Assembly (NCBI GenBank): GCA_963930645.1
Contig: OZ005653.1
Span: 208,151,513-208,215,512 of the forward strand
Source: Salticus scenicus
Taxonomy: Eukaryota; Arthropoda; Arachnida; Araneae; Salticidae
Length of the DNA: 64,000 bases
Reading direction: 5' to 3'
Part shown: positions 31,617 to 44,093 of the stretch, piece after piece
Numbering within the stretch: position 1 is the stretch's first letter
Layout: each line of letters opens with the position of its first letter
Position numbers and translations under genes: made by a program
Notes under the pieces: model-generated
Told to the model about the DNA's origin: nothing
Database searches by the model: none
Seen by the model: only the letters and a program-made list of their open reading frames with translations

Positions 31617-31710
31617 GATGAGCGTCTGAGAATCGAACAACTTGGAGGGCATATATCTCATATGGGAACATGGCGTGTCAATGGATTGTTAGCAGTTACA
31701 CGAGCAATTG
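31617..31710 (+). CDS. PPM1E/F-like phosphatase, WRVNG-LAVTRAIG exon
   Basis: 31 codons plus 1 nt; acceptor TTATAG, donor GTGAG. Encodes DERLRIEQLGGHISHMGTW followed by the invariant RVNG-LAV-RAIG block of the family. HISHMGTWRVNG is close to the PPM1E/F subgroup (FVSHMDCWRVNG in human PPM1F) and sets this protein apart from PPM1A/B/D and ILKAP types. The phase 1 junction rebuilds the Gly of AIGD with the next exon. Confidence 0.92.
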
Positions 31711-31769
31711 GTGAGTTTTAAATTATAAACTTTTATGTGCATTTGAAATAAAACATCGAAACTTCTTGA

Positions 31770-32008
31770 TAAAATGATTAAAATGGCCTACTTGAAGTTC
31801 AACGTGAGATCTTTCATTGCAATGCCGAAACTTTTTCAAACGTCCTCACATCGTGCTGTTTGGCGATGACACTGATGTTTCTTCCGCACCTTGATCTTCA
31901 GGTCTCAACAGGTTGTGCCTTTTCTGGTCTAAGCTTATTATGGGGTCATTCTTGTTGCAGCTGCATCTCACGTGGAACTCCAAGTAGGCCATTTTAATCA
32001 TTTTATTT
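31770..32008. mobile_element. MITE with ~43-bp inverted ends
   Basis: TAAAATGATTAAAATGGCCTACTTG at the left and its inverse at the right edge; the arms continue AGTTC-ACGTGAGAT. The interior (about 31815-31960) is unique and noncoding. It begins 59 bp after the exon donor at 31711. Confidence 0.8.
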
Positions 32009-32186
32009 TATGTGTATTATTGATTGTCTGTATTAGGAAGCATTGTTTTCTCACTGAATGATTTTATTGAAGGACTGCACTGTAATTATAGCTAACATTT
32101 CGATTGTTCTACTTTTAAGTTCATACTTTTACAATCGGTTTTAAAAATTGATTTATGCACATTATGTTAATTTTATACATGTACAC

Positions 32187-32394
32187 TAGACTCTTGATTA
32201 TCTGCAGCACTAAAATATTATCCATGGCAGTGAATTATATATTTTGCCAGATATTTTAATCTTCATTTTTTTAATTTTCTATAAAGTTTAATTTTATACC
32301 TAATCATATAAATTATTTTTTAAATCCATGGTAATTTATAGTAGCAAAAAAGCCAAAGAAAAGGGAGATTGCAAATAATCGAGAGTTTACTATA
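32187..32394. mobile_element. pogo-like MITE, copy 1
   Basis: ACTCTTGATTATCTGCAG at the left and, inverted at the right, ACTCTCGATTATTTGC. The interior phrase AAATCCATnGTAATTTATAGTAGCAAAAAAG is shared with the copy at about 40700-40902. Confidence 0.65.
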
Positions 32395-32419
32395 ATAAAA
32401 GATGCAATTAAATGCTAGT

Positions 32420-33410
32420 ACAGCAGCACAGATTATTAGCACTTTGCTTTCACTTATCCGCTGCCATTTACACTCTGCTTGACTGGTTGCTCAGTTCTTT
32501 TTTAGGAGAAGATGGCAACTCAGTGACCACAGATTACCATACAGATAAGACACTGCAGTTAAAATGTGAACCGGAGTGATAGTAACATCACTGGGATCAA
32601 CAGATAGGAACTAAGAACTCCACACATTGTATTAGTAGGTATTAGGTCTATATGAATACATAACTGCCAAACTTTTTCATTTTTAAATCGGATTTCTCAC
32701 CAGTATTTTTAAAAAGGTATCTGTTACATATATTTTCGACGATTACATAAACTGAAAACAATTATAAAATTTTCTGGTCTCCCTTGAAAAATGGGAGACT
32801 TTTGGCACCTATGTAAATATCATCTTTGATCAAAAAGTGGTTTTTGGATTTCCAGAGTAGATTAGTAGACAGAATTTGTCTGTTTTTATCACTAGCTAAT
32901 ATTTTTGCATTCATATAAGCATGCTCAAAACATTCAGAGCTATCCTTTTAAGAAATGAAATTAATTTTTAAAATATTTTAAAATATTCTTAGCATTTTGC
33001 ATTCTTATTTGAACAGAAATAAGTATTGCAAACTGTAGTTCTGAAATAACTGTATGAAATCATTAAATGTTTAACATTTCTTGGTTTATATAAAACAAAA
33101 ATCATTAAAATAAAAAAGCGTGTTTGGTTGATGTATAGTTTGGAAATATATTTGCTTCCTATTTACTTGCTTAATGTACTTGCTTTTTAAAATAAATGGC
33201 ATTTGACTTTGAAGTTTGTAAACAATAACAAAAATGTCAAAAGAAAACATAGGTGCGTTAAAAATAAGACGAGCAATTGTGAAAGCTAGGAAAGCTCAAG
33301 AAGCTTACAGCATCGCTTGTAGAATCACTATAGGTTGATTTTGGTTACCATAGAGCCTACAGGAGTGTCCTATCTGTATTATAATCTGTGCCCACCGACT
33401 GCTGTGCTAG
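32420..33410. repeat. Spaced inverted repeat, possible eroded transposon
   Basis: CTAGTACAGCAGCACAGATTA (32414-32434) and ACAGATTACCATACAGATAA (about 32530) find inverse partners at about 33320-33405 (ATAATCTGTGCCCACC, CTGCTGTGCTAG, CCTATCTGTATTATAATCTG). The interior is AT-rich with no transposase. Boundaries are uncertain. Confidence 0.4.
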
Positions 33411-34155
33411 ATAATATCAAGTAGCTTCAATTCTTAAAATGAAATGTCAGATTTTTATATTACATCTCAAATTTTTATTTTATACCATTTCAGTATTGCA
33501 TAGATTTTAAATAATATAATGGAAATAAAATTTCAGATTTACATTGGGATAAATTTACTCAGCTTGTACATTTGCATTAGTTCACTGACAATAAAAATAA
33601 AATGAAATCATATTAAAATATTTGAATAACTGAAATTAACATTAAAATAAATAACCCAAACTAGAAATATTTATACTCCATAGCAACTGTATGTGGAAAT
33701 TGAAAATATATAATCACTAAATAGGTGCTCATTGGGTAATGTTTTTTAGACTTTTTCCCTATGTTGTTTGGAGCATTTTTTTTTTTTTTTTTCCAATTTT
33801 TAAGTGGCTCACTTATCTAATAGATTAAGAATTAAAGTGTTTCAGTTTTTTAAGACAACCTGTGTGTGTGTGTGTGTGTGCATAAATACTTTGATTTGTC
33901 CTTTTTAATTTGGAAAATATAATTATGTGTTGTTGCCAGTCCCCATTTGTCAGCAAAACTAAACAAAGTCTATGACTCCAGCAACTCTGATCATATCAAG
34001 TACGTAGAGCGGATCTTCATAGAGATCCCCTCTAGTTAGGTTAAGGCAGTCGAGGATATGGTCAGGCATAGCCTGACAAGTAAGCACACTTTGAGCAATA
34101 TAATTATGTTTTTTAATTTTGAATACTTTTTTATATTATTCCATTTTCTTTTTAG
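33411..34155. other. Intron sequence with (TG)n and an unexplained G+C-richer segment
   Basis: A short (TG)n run lies at 33860-33880. A less AT-rich stretch at about 33936-34097 (GCCAGTCCCC ... GCGGATCTTCATAGAGATCC) may be a SINE or another repeat but is not recognised. Ends with acceptor TTCTTTTTAG. Confidence 0.45.
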
Positions 34156-37100
34156 GTGATCCTGATCAAAAGCCTTTTATAAGTTCTGAACCTGAATTAG
34201 ATGTCATAAATTTAGATGGAACTGAAGATTTCTTAATTCTAGCTTGTGATGGTTTATGGGATGGAATATCTCCTGAAGATGCATCAAGTGCTTTATATAG
34301 ATACTTAGCAGATAATTCTCCAGATGATATTATCAGTCCTGTTGCTGCAAAATTAGTTCATCAATCTAAATTACAAGGTTCTGAAGATAATATTACTGCA
34401 ATTGTTGTTTTTCTAAGAGATGTTAAAGACATAATAAGTAATGTTGACAAATTTCTGTCAAAATCATCAATGTATTATGAACAAAATCATGATTTTATGT
34501 CTATGAATGGAAATATGAAAATATTGTCTATGGATTCAAATTCTGATATTCCTTTTTCCAAGCCAACAGTATTAGAACTTAATGCTGCATCTTCCAAAAA
34601 ATTAAAAAATGCAGCCAATGTAATGAGCTCTGCTGGTTTTGGAAGTACTTCTTACAGTTACCAATTTGTAGAAAATCTTGATGAAAGCTCATTTCATTCA
34701 TTGGAATCTTCCGTTGTCGATTCTTCTCAGACTGCTTATATGTCTCAGGCTGCTCATAGTGCATCTTGTTTTGCTCCTGAAACTACAGCATTGAGTGAAC
34801 TGCCAACTCCTCCCATTGATGATATCCTTGCTTCTCAGCAATTTGATAATTTCCATTCCACTGATTTGTATAAAGAGCTCAATAAGTCTGTTCTAATGTC
34901 AGAACAACATGTAGAAGGTATTGATAAAACTGAATCAAATGTTGAAGTATCTTCTCAGTTTAATAATAATACATTTGTAGCTGCTGAAAATAAGAGCTCA
35001 TGTAATGTAGAAAATAATTCTGAAACTGCTTCAAGCTCTGTATTTTCTCCAGATGATGCTTTTGGGATTGCTTCTGATGTTGTATCAACAACCATTGAAA
35101 CAGCTGTAAAATGTCTTGCAGAAGAATCTCTACAGCCTCCTCCTGTTCAGAGCTCCACAAAATTAAATCCTTATGCAGAGCCTTTCGTAATGAAGTCTTT
35201 TTTCAATCCTGAAGAATCTGATCCTATGAGTACAAGTTTTATTGGTAGTAACCTAGATGATGTGTCACCTTGTAAAGAAGCTAATCCTAAAACTGATAGT
35301 CAGCCAAGTACTATTGAAGGGATCGATAGCAGTCAGAGTAATTCAACAGACCTAGAAAAAGAAAAGCTATTGAATATCTCAAATCAGTCAAATACCAACC
35401 TTATAAGCTTAGAACAACCTGTGCCAGAACAGTCAGTACAATCTGAAAATGTCTCTGGTAATTTGGATGTAGCTGGTAACGAATTTGAAAATAAAATTCC
35501 AGATACTTCAAATTTAGAAATAGATAATATCAGTTCAGATAATCTACCTCAAAATATTTCAAGCAGCAATTTGCTTGGTGAATTTCAAGAAACCACTGTA
35601 ACTACAACATACCATAGTGAGGTATCTTCTGAAACATTTGTACCAGTTTCAGAAAATATTAATATTGAACAACCTGTTCAGTCTGGATTAAGTGAGATGA
35701 GTCAGTTAAGAATTAATTTTGAAAAGATTCGTTTAGAAAGTTCAAAATCACAATCAGATTTTGATGAAACAAATGTTTCTCATTCTGCAGAAGGTATGGT
35801 GTTTGATTTGAATCAAATTTCAATAGAAAATCAGAATTTTCTTTCCAAATCACCAGAGGTGGGATCTGTTGACAAATGCATAATACAAACTGTAGATTCT
35901 GAAGTCTTGGTAGCTGAAGAAAACCAAAATTTGAATAACATTTCTAGTAACTTAAACTCTGATAACATTGTTTCAAATGTTTTTGATATTGAATCAAAGC
36001 CTGAAAATGGAGTTAAGGTTGGTAATACTGAAAAAGTTGAAAATGTAATTTTTCCAGCAACAGACAAAGCAGGCATTTTCCCTACAGATGTTCCAGTTGA
36101 TCAGTTGCAAATTAAGGAGCTTGGAGAAGTTCTTGCATCCAATCAAAATTCAGATTTATCAAATACTCCAGAAATTATTGAAACTGATATTAAATCAAAT
36201 TTTGAAGAAATTAAAAAAAGCATTGTGGATGCTGTTGTAAAAAATGAAAATTCGGACTCTTCTAATTTTGTTGAATCAGTATCTCTAATTAGCAATATAA
36301 AAAATGAACTTGTATCTGCAGAATCTGAAGTGCCTTCTGATCCTTCTGTTGAAGATTCTCGTATTGAACCAGTTGCAGTTGACCTTAAATCACTTCCTGA
36401 AGGTATACCTGAAGCTGAAGGGGTTACTGAGGACATTGATTCAGATTCTGAAAAGGATGGTGGTTGGAGTTACATGAAAGGAAATATTGCTACTGGTTCT
36501 AAACCTAAACAGGAAGAAAAGATATCAAAAACTACTAAATCAAATGAAACAAAATCTAATATAGCAACTAAATCAAAACGTGATATATCAAAACCAAGTT
36601 TGGATATTAAAAACAGGGCTAAAAATACCATTGTTGATAAAACTAAAAGTTCTACAACAGATAAATCTAAGACTATCTCACAAGATAAAACTAAAAGCAT
36701 TACTGATAAAACAAAAGGTGTTGCACCAGTTGACAAAACCAGGACATTGGGTGCTACTGATAAAGCTAAAAAAATAACACTAGAAAGGAAAACTGAAGTC
36801 AAAAGTAAGGTATTAAAATCATCCACTACGACCACTGCCAAAATTGTTTCAGACAAAACAAGTAAAATTGCTTCTGCATCTAGTACTGTCAGGAAAGTAA
36901 CTTCTGAGACAACTGGAAATACAACTGCAACTAGTAATACTACTACAGCTAAGCCAACTAGGCCTACTACATTACTTCGCACTACTGCTCCATCAGTTGA
37001 TAAAAGTACTTCATCCAGTAGAGCAACTCCAAAACCTAAAGTTACTTCACTTTCTTCAGAAAATAAATTAGTAAAACCAAATGTCACTTCTGTTATAAAT

Positions 37101-37826
37101 AAGAGGCCAATTTCTGCTCAAAATAAATCTAGTACCCTTTCTAATCGTACCACTACATCTCGTCCAGCTGCTACCGTTGCTACTAAAACTTCTACAGTTG
37201 CTAGAACAGCAGCTCAAAAAGCTACTGTTAGTGAGCCAAAACCAAAATTACCCACTTCATCAGCTACTACTGCAAGAAAGCCTTTAAGTGCTGTAGCGAA
37301 AAAGCTTGATGTCAAAGAAGCAAAAGATAATGTCAACCAACAAATATTAGCTAAAAAAACCACAACAGCTAGCAGAGTACACTCCAATTTTACACTTACT
37401 AATAGAAAAGTTGTTTCATATAACAACAAATCTGCATCTGCTAAAGCATCAAGTGTTACTAAAACAGAAATTAATAAGAGAGATGTGCCAAAAGCAGCAT
37501 CTTCAAAGCCAGGTTTTAAGAAAACAGATTCAAAAACTACTCCAGAAGATAGCAAAAATAAAGAGCAAATAATAGAATCTGTTCAGACCAAGACTGATGA
37601 AACAAAAGAGATTTCAAATGTTGAAAGTGATAAAAAAGAGGTTTCGGAAGCAGCTGAGGGTGTTGAAGAAAAGTTCATTTTAGAAACTAATGACAAAGAA
37701 GTTCCAAAAGAAATGAATAGCATTACAAATGAAGAACAAATTGTTGAAAATGGCAGCTTGATGAAAACAGTGTCACCAGATGAAATCATACCTACTACAG
37801 AGTGTAATCCTGAAAATTTAAGTTAA
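34156..37826 (+). CDS. PPM1E/F-like phosphatase, last exon: catalytic end plus ~1,130-residue tail
   Basis: Begins after acceptor TTTTTAG with GT completing the Gly codon. The first about 95 residues finish the PP2C fold: DPDQKPF, LILACDGLWD (metal-binding Asp) and GSEDNITAIVVFLRD (last metal-binding Asp). The remaining about 1,130 residues look disordered. A Ser/Asn/Glu-rich acidic part runs to about 36470, a strongly basic Lys/Thr/Ser-rich part with recurring DKTK/DKSK (about 36633-36870) runs to about 37560, then an acidic end. Stop TAA at 37824-37826. A single open exon of 3.67 kb with no stops in low-complexity DNA argues for selection on the frame. Tail function is unknown; scaffold or cytoskeletal binding is speculation. 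Confidence 0.92.
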
Positions 37827-40699
37827 AAGGGAGGGGAAATTTTCTTTTTAAAAATATTTCTAGTCTCTCATTTGATCTCAGTTCTGCATAATAGCTTTAT
37901 TCAGTTCTGTTAAATGTTCTGTTTAGTAATTTCTCATCTGTCATTTAAAATAATTATGACTATAGTAATGTCATTAAAGGGGAAATATCTTTTTAATCTA
38001 ATGTGAATTTTAGCTTTTATCTCTTACTATTTTATATTTGATACAAAAGTAATGCTTTTTGTGACTTGAAATATTAAATATTCAAATTAGTTATAAGGTA
38101 ATTATTTTAAATTTGTTCTTTTAATTGTGTAGTGTGTGTTATTTCTAAAATATCAAAGGCTTATCTTATTGTTCCATGTATCCAGTCTCACTCAGAACAT
38201 TCTTATTAGGAAATTGTGAAAGTTTAATTTTTATAATACTGTAAGTATTTATAATTCTAAAACAGATTTTTTGTGTAGAGAAAGTTTCTAGTGATACATT
38301 TAAGGCTGCATATTAGTTAGGCTGTTTCTCCTTCCCCATGTAATCCTATGGAATTGTTTTTACATCATATTTTACAGATGTCTAATAAAAAAAATTGAAT
38401 TTTCCAAATTCTTTTTTTATAAATCAACTCTTTGAACTTATCGCCAGGGCCTGATTAACCTTTCAAGTGAGAAGCACAAACCCATTTGGAGGTCCCTTCT
38501 AAAGATAAATACAAAGAGATTAACGGAGACAAAAATTTGCTAAATATCATTAAACACAAAGCGTAATTAGATAGAATTGAAAAAATATATATATGAGTAA
38601 TTTTTTTAGCTTTAACCTCAAAGTGCAAACTGATTAAAAAAAACTCAACTGTATATTGAATGAAATTATATCTCATTGTAAATGTATGTGTATTTGTACA
38701 CAATCAACGTCATGTAATAATGTAAGTCAGAAAATAAAGTGATTTGGGAGCATCCTTCTTGTGCCTGTTTGGTAATCAGGGCATGCTTATTGCAAAAATA
38801 TTTTTCATTCTTATTGGTCTTTGTGGTTTCAGTTATATACTTATATATTTGAAATTTTGGCTAAGATAAAAGGGGACATATTTAAAGAGTAGCATTCAGA
38901 AAATAGAATTCAAGAATTAAAAATAAAACTTCATTTTTCAATGAGATGTTTATAAAATAAGAAAAAATGGCCATCCTACAGGATCACATGGAAAAAGAGA
39001 AACAACCAACCTGATTGATTAGGAGCCTTGATGGACATTAATTATACTATTTCAAATAAAACTTGTCAAAAATTATTTAAATAATATTATTTCACTTTAT
39101 TTACAGTAGCATATAATAGTTTAAATTAGTAATTTATTGGTTATTAAATAATATCGGAAATTATTCTAGCTTAAGGTTTTTATAACTTTATTTTTTTTAA
39201 TCGATCTTTTAAGTGAATTTCTAGTGTAGCAATTTTGAGCATTAATAAGATTGGGCTTTGTGCTTGATTCCGCAAATTTTTTAGAAATTATGACTTGTAA
39301 ACTAAAAAAATGAAATGAAGAGTTACACTTTCTATTTTATTGAAAAGTGTTTTATATTGTGTATTTTAGTTTGTCACTAACTGCAAATTTTATATTGTTA
39401 TGAATGCATTGTATATTATAGCTCCTGAAAAGCACTGTAAAGTAAGAAATCCTTTTCCTAGAAGATTAAAATTTTCTCTAGTGTTCAAATTCAATGTTTT
39501 TATTAGTATATACCAAAAGAAAGAAAAGGTATAAGGGAGGAATTTTAGAATTTGCTTAATTGTTGTAATACAAATCAAAATTTCCAGTGATATCTGTACA
39601 AATGCAATTTTTAGTCATAATTCATTTTACTTTTATTTTTAACATATTTAAAGCTACATTATAATAAATTAAATGGATGTAAAACGAATAAATGAATGTC
39701 TTTATTCTGAAAAATGCATTTATATTAAAATCTCCTTTTTAAGAAATTTGCCCTTCTCTTGTCAGAGTGGTATCATATTGTTTTCTATTAACCCACTGAG
39801 CACCTGGGGTAAAAGACTGAGAGTTAAGAAAAGGGAAAATTATATCTTAAAATGTTTGCATTAGTATATAGCTGCTAATAAATTTATAGATATCGTTATG
39901 TATGAAAAAAAAAAAAAAAAAAAAAAAAGTGTCTCTAAACAGAGAAATGTCTTTGAATTTTTTACAAGAATGCATTTTTTATATCTGTAAATATATTAGC
40001 TATAATTTACAAAGTGCTTATTTTAAAAATAAAGTTGCTTTTTTTTTTTTTTTTTTTTTCATTCGAACAAAATATTTTTCTTTTCCTTATATGTAACTTT
40101 GTTTTTAAAAACTCAATTCTGTAATTAAAAAACTCTTCATCAATATTATAAAGAAATCTGATATTAAACCTGATATTAAAAATGAGTGAGGGGAATGTGT
40201 GTATATTTGCATTCTGTGATAAGCAAAATTTTGTCGCAGTTTAGTGTATAGATGAGGTGTTGTTTTATATTAAGTTTTGACTGTTAACTGTACTCTGTTC
40301 TTTATGTTATTGATATCTGTAGATGATATTAAGTTACTTTAATAAATGTATTTTATGAAACTGAATTTAAGGGTAATTTAAAATAGTTTTTCTACTACTT
40401 GTTATTGCTTATAAATGTGAAATAAATTAGCTTCATTAGATTGTATAGTAAATACTCTTCTTAGAAATGTAAAATAACTATGTAGATATTTAACATACAA
40501 AATGTTCTGTCTTTCCTTGCCATTTTTATACTGTAATTAATGACCAGTTTATGCATTGTATTGTCTAAAACTCACTTTGTGCATTTATCGTCTGTAATTA
40601 CTTTTGAAAAGTATATATTAAAAAAAAATTGCCAAATTTTATATTGTGAATAATTTTTAACACTTTTTTTTCAAAATAAAGTATGCTAACATTATGCCC
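37827..40699 (+). other. 3' flank / probable 3' UTR of the phosphatase gene
   Basis: AT-rich noncoding sequence with several AATAAA motifs, for example near 38380, 38732, 40341 and 40676, any of which could end the transcript. No ORF worth calling. T- and A-runs lie near 39905 and 40039. Confidence 0.5.
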
Positions 40700-40902
40700 T
40701 ACTCTCTCGATTGTCCGCAATATTGATTTGTATATTTTCCTCGATATTTAGTCTTCAATTTATATTTTATTTAAAAATTTAATTGTATAGCTCATTGTAT
40801 AAATGGTTGGTTTAAATCCATCGTAATTTATAGTAGCAAAAAAGCTGAGGAAAATGGAAATTGCAGATAAATCGCTCGCGGGTAATCAAGAGTTTACTGT
40901 AT
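40700..40902. mobile_element. pogo-like MITE, copy 2
   Basis: CTCTCGATTGTCCGCAA at the left and, inverted at the right, ACTCTTGATTACCCGCGAG. The interior shares AAATCCATCGTAATTTATAGTAGCAAAAAAGC with 32187-32394. Confidence 0.65.
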
Positions 40903-41175
40903 TTAATTCTGAGTAATGTACAGAGTCAACTAAGATAAAATACTTTCAGCAGTCATGTTGTGACACATAATTTTTCATTGATTATAAAATGTTTTTTGGT
41001 ATTTCTTTAAAATTCTTTTTTTTTTTCTTTTCTTCTAAAATGTATTGTGAATGTTTATTAACGATTTCACCTTTGCCATTCTCTTTTTTGTTCTAGTTTT
41101 ATCTGTACAATATTGAATATAGAGCTTGCTTGTGTGCAAGATTGTTTTTTCCTTTTGTCACAATTATACTACAAA

Positions 41176-41208
<33 letters not shown>

Positions 41209-43169
41209 CTATTTTTAAAGACAAAAATATATTAATTTTAAACTTTTATTATATGTGTTATTTGTCTTAAGGTCTCTGAATTGTTCATGGTATTTTAACC
41301 ATTATAGAACGAAAAACATTAGTAATAGTAGTATAAAATAAGGTTGGTTGGTTGATTAATAAATAAAATAAGGAGAGTGTGAATAAATAATTGAAAGAGG
41401 GAGAGAAAGAGAGGATTAAAGTTCCATTATCAAAATGTTAGAAATATTTGTAACACTTAACCCATTGTGATTTTAAAAACGAAACTGTAGTCTTTTTCTT
41501 ATGATTGAAAGGAATAAAAGAGGAAAAGTTAGTGAAAATTGTTGTAGAAAATTTCTGGTATGAAGTCTCCTGCCAAAATCAGATTTGGCAACTATGAAAA
41601 ATTTTATTTTTCTGCTGTCTGAATTATTGATACATGAATTTAATTACATAACCAGGAACAATTTTGTTAGATATTTTTTGTAAACTCTGGAAGCATTTTT
41701 TTCTCCCCTTTTTAAATAAATCTTTTTTTCTTTTCACACTCAGCTTGATTCCAATTTCTCCCTACTTTTTGTGAATGCCACACTTTTTATTTTCAATTAT
41801 TATTTTTTTTTTTTTTCCCCCAACATCGTGGATAACAATTTATTTTCTCGTATGTTGATTCTGATGCTGTACCTTTTCAATTTATCTTTTTTATCTTTCT
41901 GAATATATTGTTGTATCTGAGATACCACATTATAAATGGCATTCAGAATTCTTATCTGTTACAAATGTTTTTGTAGTTTTTATTAGGAATACACATTTTA
42001 TGAATGATTGCCTTATAATACAGATCAAGCACAATATTAGTTAATGTTTCATATTTTTAGTGCAGTTACTCTTGATCTATCTATTGTTGCCTTATGTTGC
42101 GTGTTATTTTTAGTAAATGCGTTACAGATATTAAAAAAAAATTGCTAAAAGGGCTTGGATTACATTTATAAATGAACGACTCCAATCTCTGAAGTCATTG
42201 TATGCCATGATGACAATTTTCTTTCATTTTATCCCACAAATAGTAGGCCTACAGTCAATCATAGCACATATTTTTTCCACAACCATTGCAAGCTCTGCCT
42301 CTTGTGAGTTGTTCATTATAGTGGTTCGAATAATCAAAATAGTTTCTATTATTATTAACAAAAATTAATGATGGGTGGTCTTATAATTTGATATTTATTT
42401 TAATTTTATAAATACAATTTTTGAATAATATTAATATTGAAATTCATATTCTTTGTGATATTTCATAGTATTGGTAAGTTTTAATATATGCATTTGTGTA
42501 TGTGTATATATACGTACACACACATGTAATAATTTCTAAATTTATAAATCTAAATAAAAATTAACTGATCTCTAATTTAAATAAATCTAAAAAGTAAATT
42601 TAATTTTGAATTTTTTTCTTGCTATTTCTGCTAACATAGGGAAGTAAAAGATGACTCATCTGAAAGAAAGTTAAGGAAAAAAAAAAAAAAAAACTTATAC
42701 TATGTCCTCAAAATAGGATGTTCATATTTCCATCCAAAAATTCATGCAAATCCTAATATTTGTGCATTTATATTTTTAACTTGTACATACGTTTTATCGA
42801 TAAACTTGAACAAAATATTTTATAGAAGATAGTTTTATTTTTCTTTTGGTGTTTTTTTTCTTATTGGAGTTGAGTTGAAGCCATTTGGGAGAGGGGGGGG
42901 AGGATAACGTGATGTCTGAGGAATATTGTCATTTTATAATTTGACCAGATGGGGACATTTAGTGACTCAAAATCGTCATGACTTTTTTGTAAAAAATCAT
43001 AGGAAAAGCAATAACTTCAGTATTCAAATAAAACGCTGTAAATCTTGGCTATAAAAAGGCTTAAAGCACTATATATTTCTGTTAATCATGTATTCAAATA
43101 TCATTTTACATGTTAGTGTTAGTGAAAACAATCAGTCTTTTTTTTTTTTCCATAGGTTAGTACAAAGTA
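40903..43169. other. AT-rich intergenic sequence, no gene seen
   Basis: Many T-runs (about 41178-41205 and 41802-41816), a purine-rich GAGAGA patch near 41395-41415 and an alternating ATATGTATA stretch near 42490-42520. No coding or structured repeat recognised. Confidence 0.55.
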
Positions 43170-44093
43170 CAGGGTGTTTATTAAGTCCCGGACCCATTTT
43201 GATGTTTAATAACTCATAAAATAATAAAGATAGATTAAAATTAATAACATAAATGGTTAGATAGACTCAAAAAGTTTCATGACCCTTGTCAATGAACTTC
43301 CACGTGTGCCCCATTCGTCGCACGGAGAATATCAAGTCGATAGTCAATTTCACACCAGGTAGCGGCAAGCATGTCGGCATCCACAGAGGCTATTGCGGTT
43401 GTAATTCTGACTTAAAGGTCATCAATGTTCGACACTCTCCTCCTGTAAACATTGTCCTTTACAAATCCCGAAAGGAAAAAGTCCAGCGGCGTTATATCAG
43501 GTGATCTGGGTGGCATAGGAATTGGACCTCCTCGCCCAATCCATCTTCCTGGAAAATGATCATTCCAAGAACTACGAACTATGGTACCCCAATGAGGTGG
43601 TGCACCATCTTGTTGCAAAAAGACATGTGGCTGAAGCTCTTCTAGTTGTGGAAATACGAAGTTTTCCAACATGTCTAAGTATACGACTGATGAGACAGTC
43701 TTTTCTGTAAAAAAGAAAGGCCTAGTGACTCGGTCGTGCATTAGTCCACACCACACATTAACCTTTGGGGAATCCCTTTGTGCCTCACGGTATTCATGGG
43801 GGTTTTCATATCCCCATATGTGCACATTATGGCGATTAACCAAAAACAAAAGAGAGAAAAATGCAATTAATAAGCAGATGATATTTAGAAAAGTACAGAT
43901 ATTTAGACTGGAAAATGAAATTATCTGAAATTAACCACACGCGCAGACGATATTTACAAAAGTAAAGATATTCAAACCTGAAAAGAAAATATATTAGTTA
44001 TTCCATCAATGAATGCCATAAGTTTGTTTATATCTTCATTATTTTATGAGTTATTAAACATCAAAATGGGTTCGGGACTTTATAAACACCCTG
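43170..44093 (-). mobile_element. mariner-family transposon, internally deleted
   Basis: The left end CAGGGTGTTTATTAAGTCCC and the inverted right end CAGGGTGTTTATAAAGTCCC continue as nearly identical inverted repeats of about 62 bp. TA flanks both sides (43168-43169 and 44094-44095). At 924 bp it is shorter than an autonomous mariner (about 1.3 kb). The transposase remnant reads on the minus strand. Confidence 0.92.
43412..43849 (-). pseudogene. mariner transposase, C-terminal catalytic remnant
   Basis: The open frame encodes HNVHIWGYENPHEY, KVNVWCGL, FLQQDGAPPHW and RSPDITPLDFFLSGFVKD, which are mariner/IS630 blocks. The second and third catalytic acidic residues are in QQDGAPPHW and RSPDITPLD. 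The N-terminal helix-turn-helix DNA-binding region and the first catalytic Asp block are missing. Sequence between 43850 and the right inverted repeat is only about 180 bp, so at least 400 bp of the gene is deleted. No function is expected. Confidence 0.88.

Larger units (their letters stand above)
12106..37826 (+). other. PPM1E/PPM1F-like protein phosphatase gene (five 3' coding exons)
   Basis: Metal-dependent (Mg/Mn) PP2C-type Ser/Thr phosphatase of the PPM1E/PPM1F (POPX; FEM-2-related) group. Spliced exons keep one frame for about 1,431 residues to the stop at 37826. Introns are 11,185, 2,517, 5,276 and 2,445 bp, with donors GTAAG, GTAAG, GTATG and GTGAG and AG acceptors; phases are 0, 0, 0 and 1. 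The intron before 12106 is phase 1, so further 5' exons exist but are not recognised here. Vertebrate members dephosphorylate PAK and CaM kinases; that substrate role is inference for this gene. Much of the intron length is transposons, including a whole sense-strand LTR element in the first intron. Confidence 0.9.

Noticed and set aside
36470..37087. 205-codon minus-strand ORF
   Set aside because: Antisense of the Lys/Thr-rich phosphatase tail. Its Val/Leu/Ser-rich product mirrors the codon bias of the real gene.
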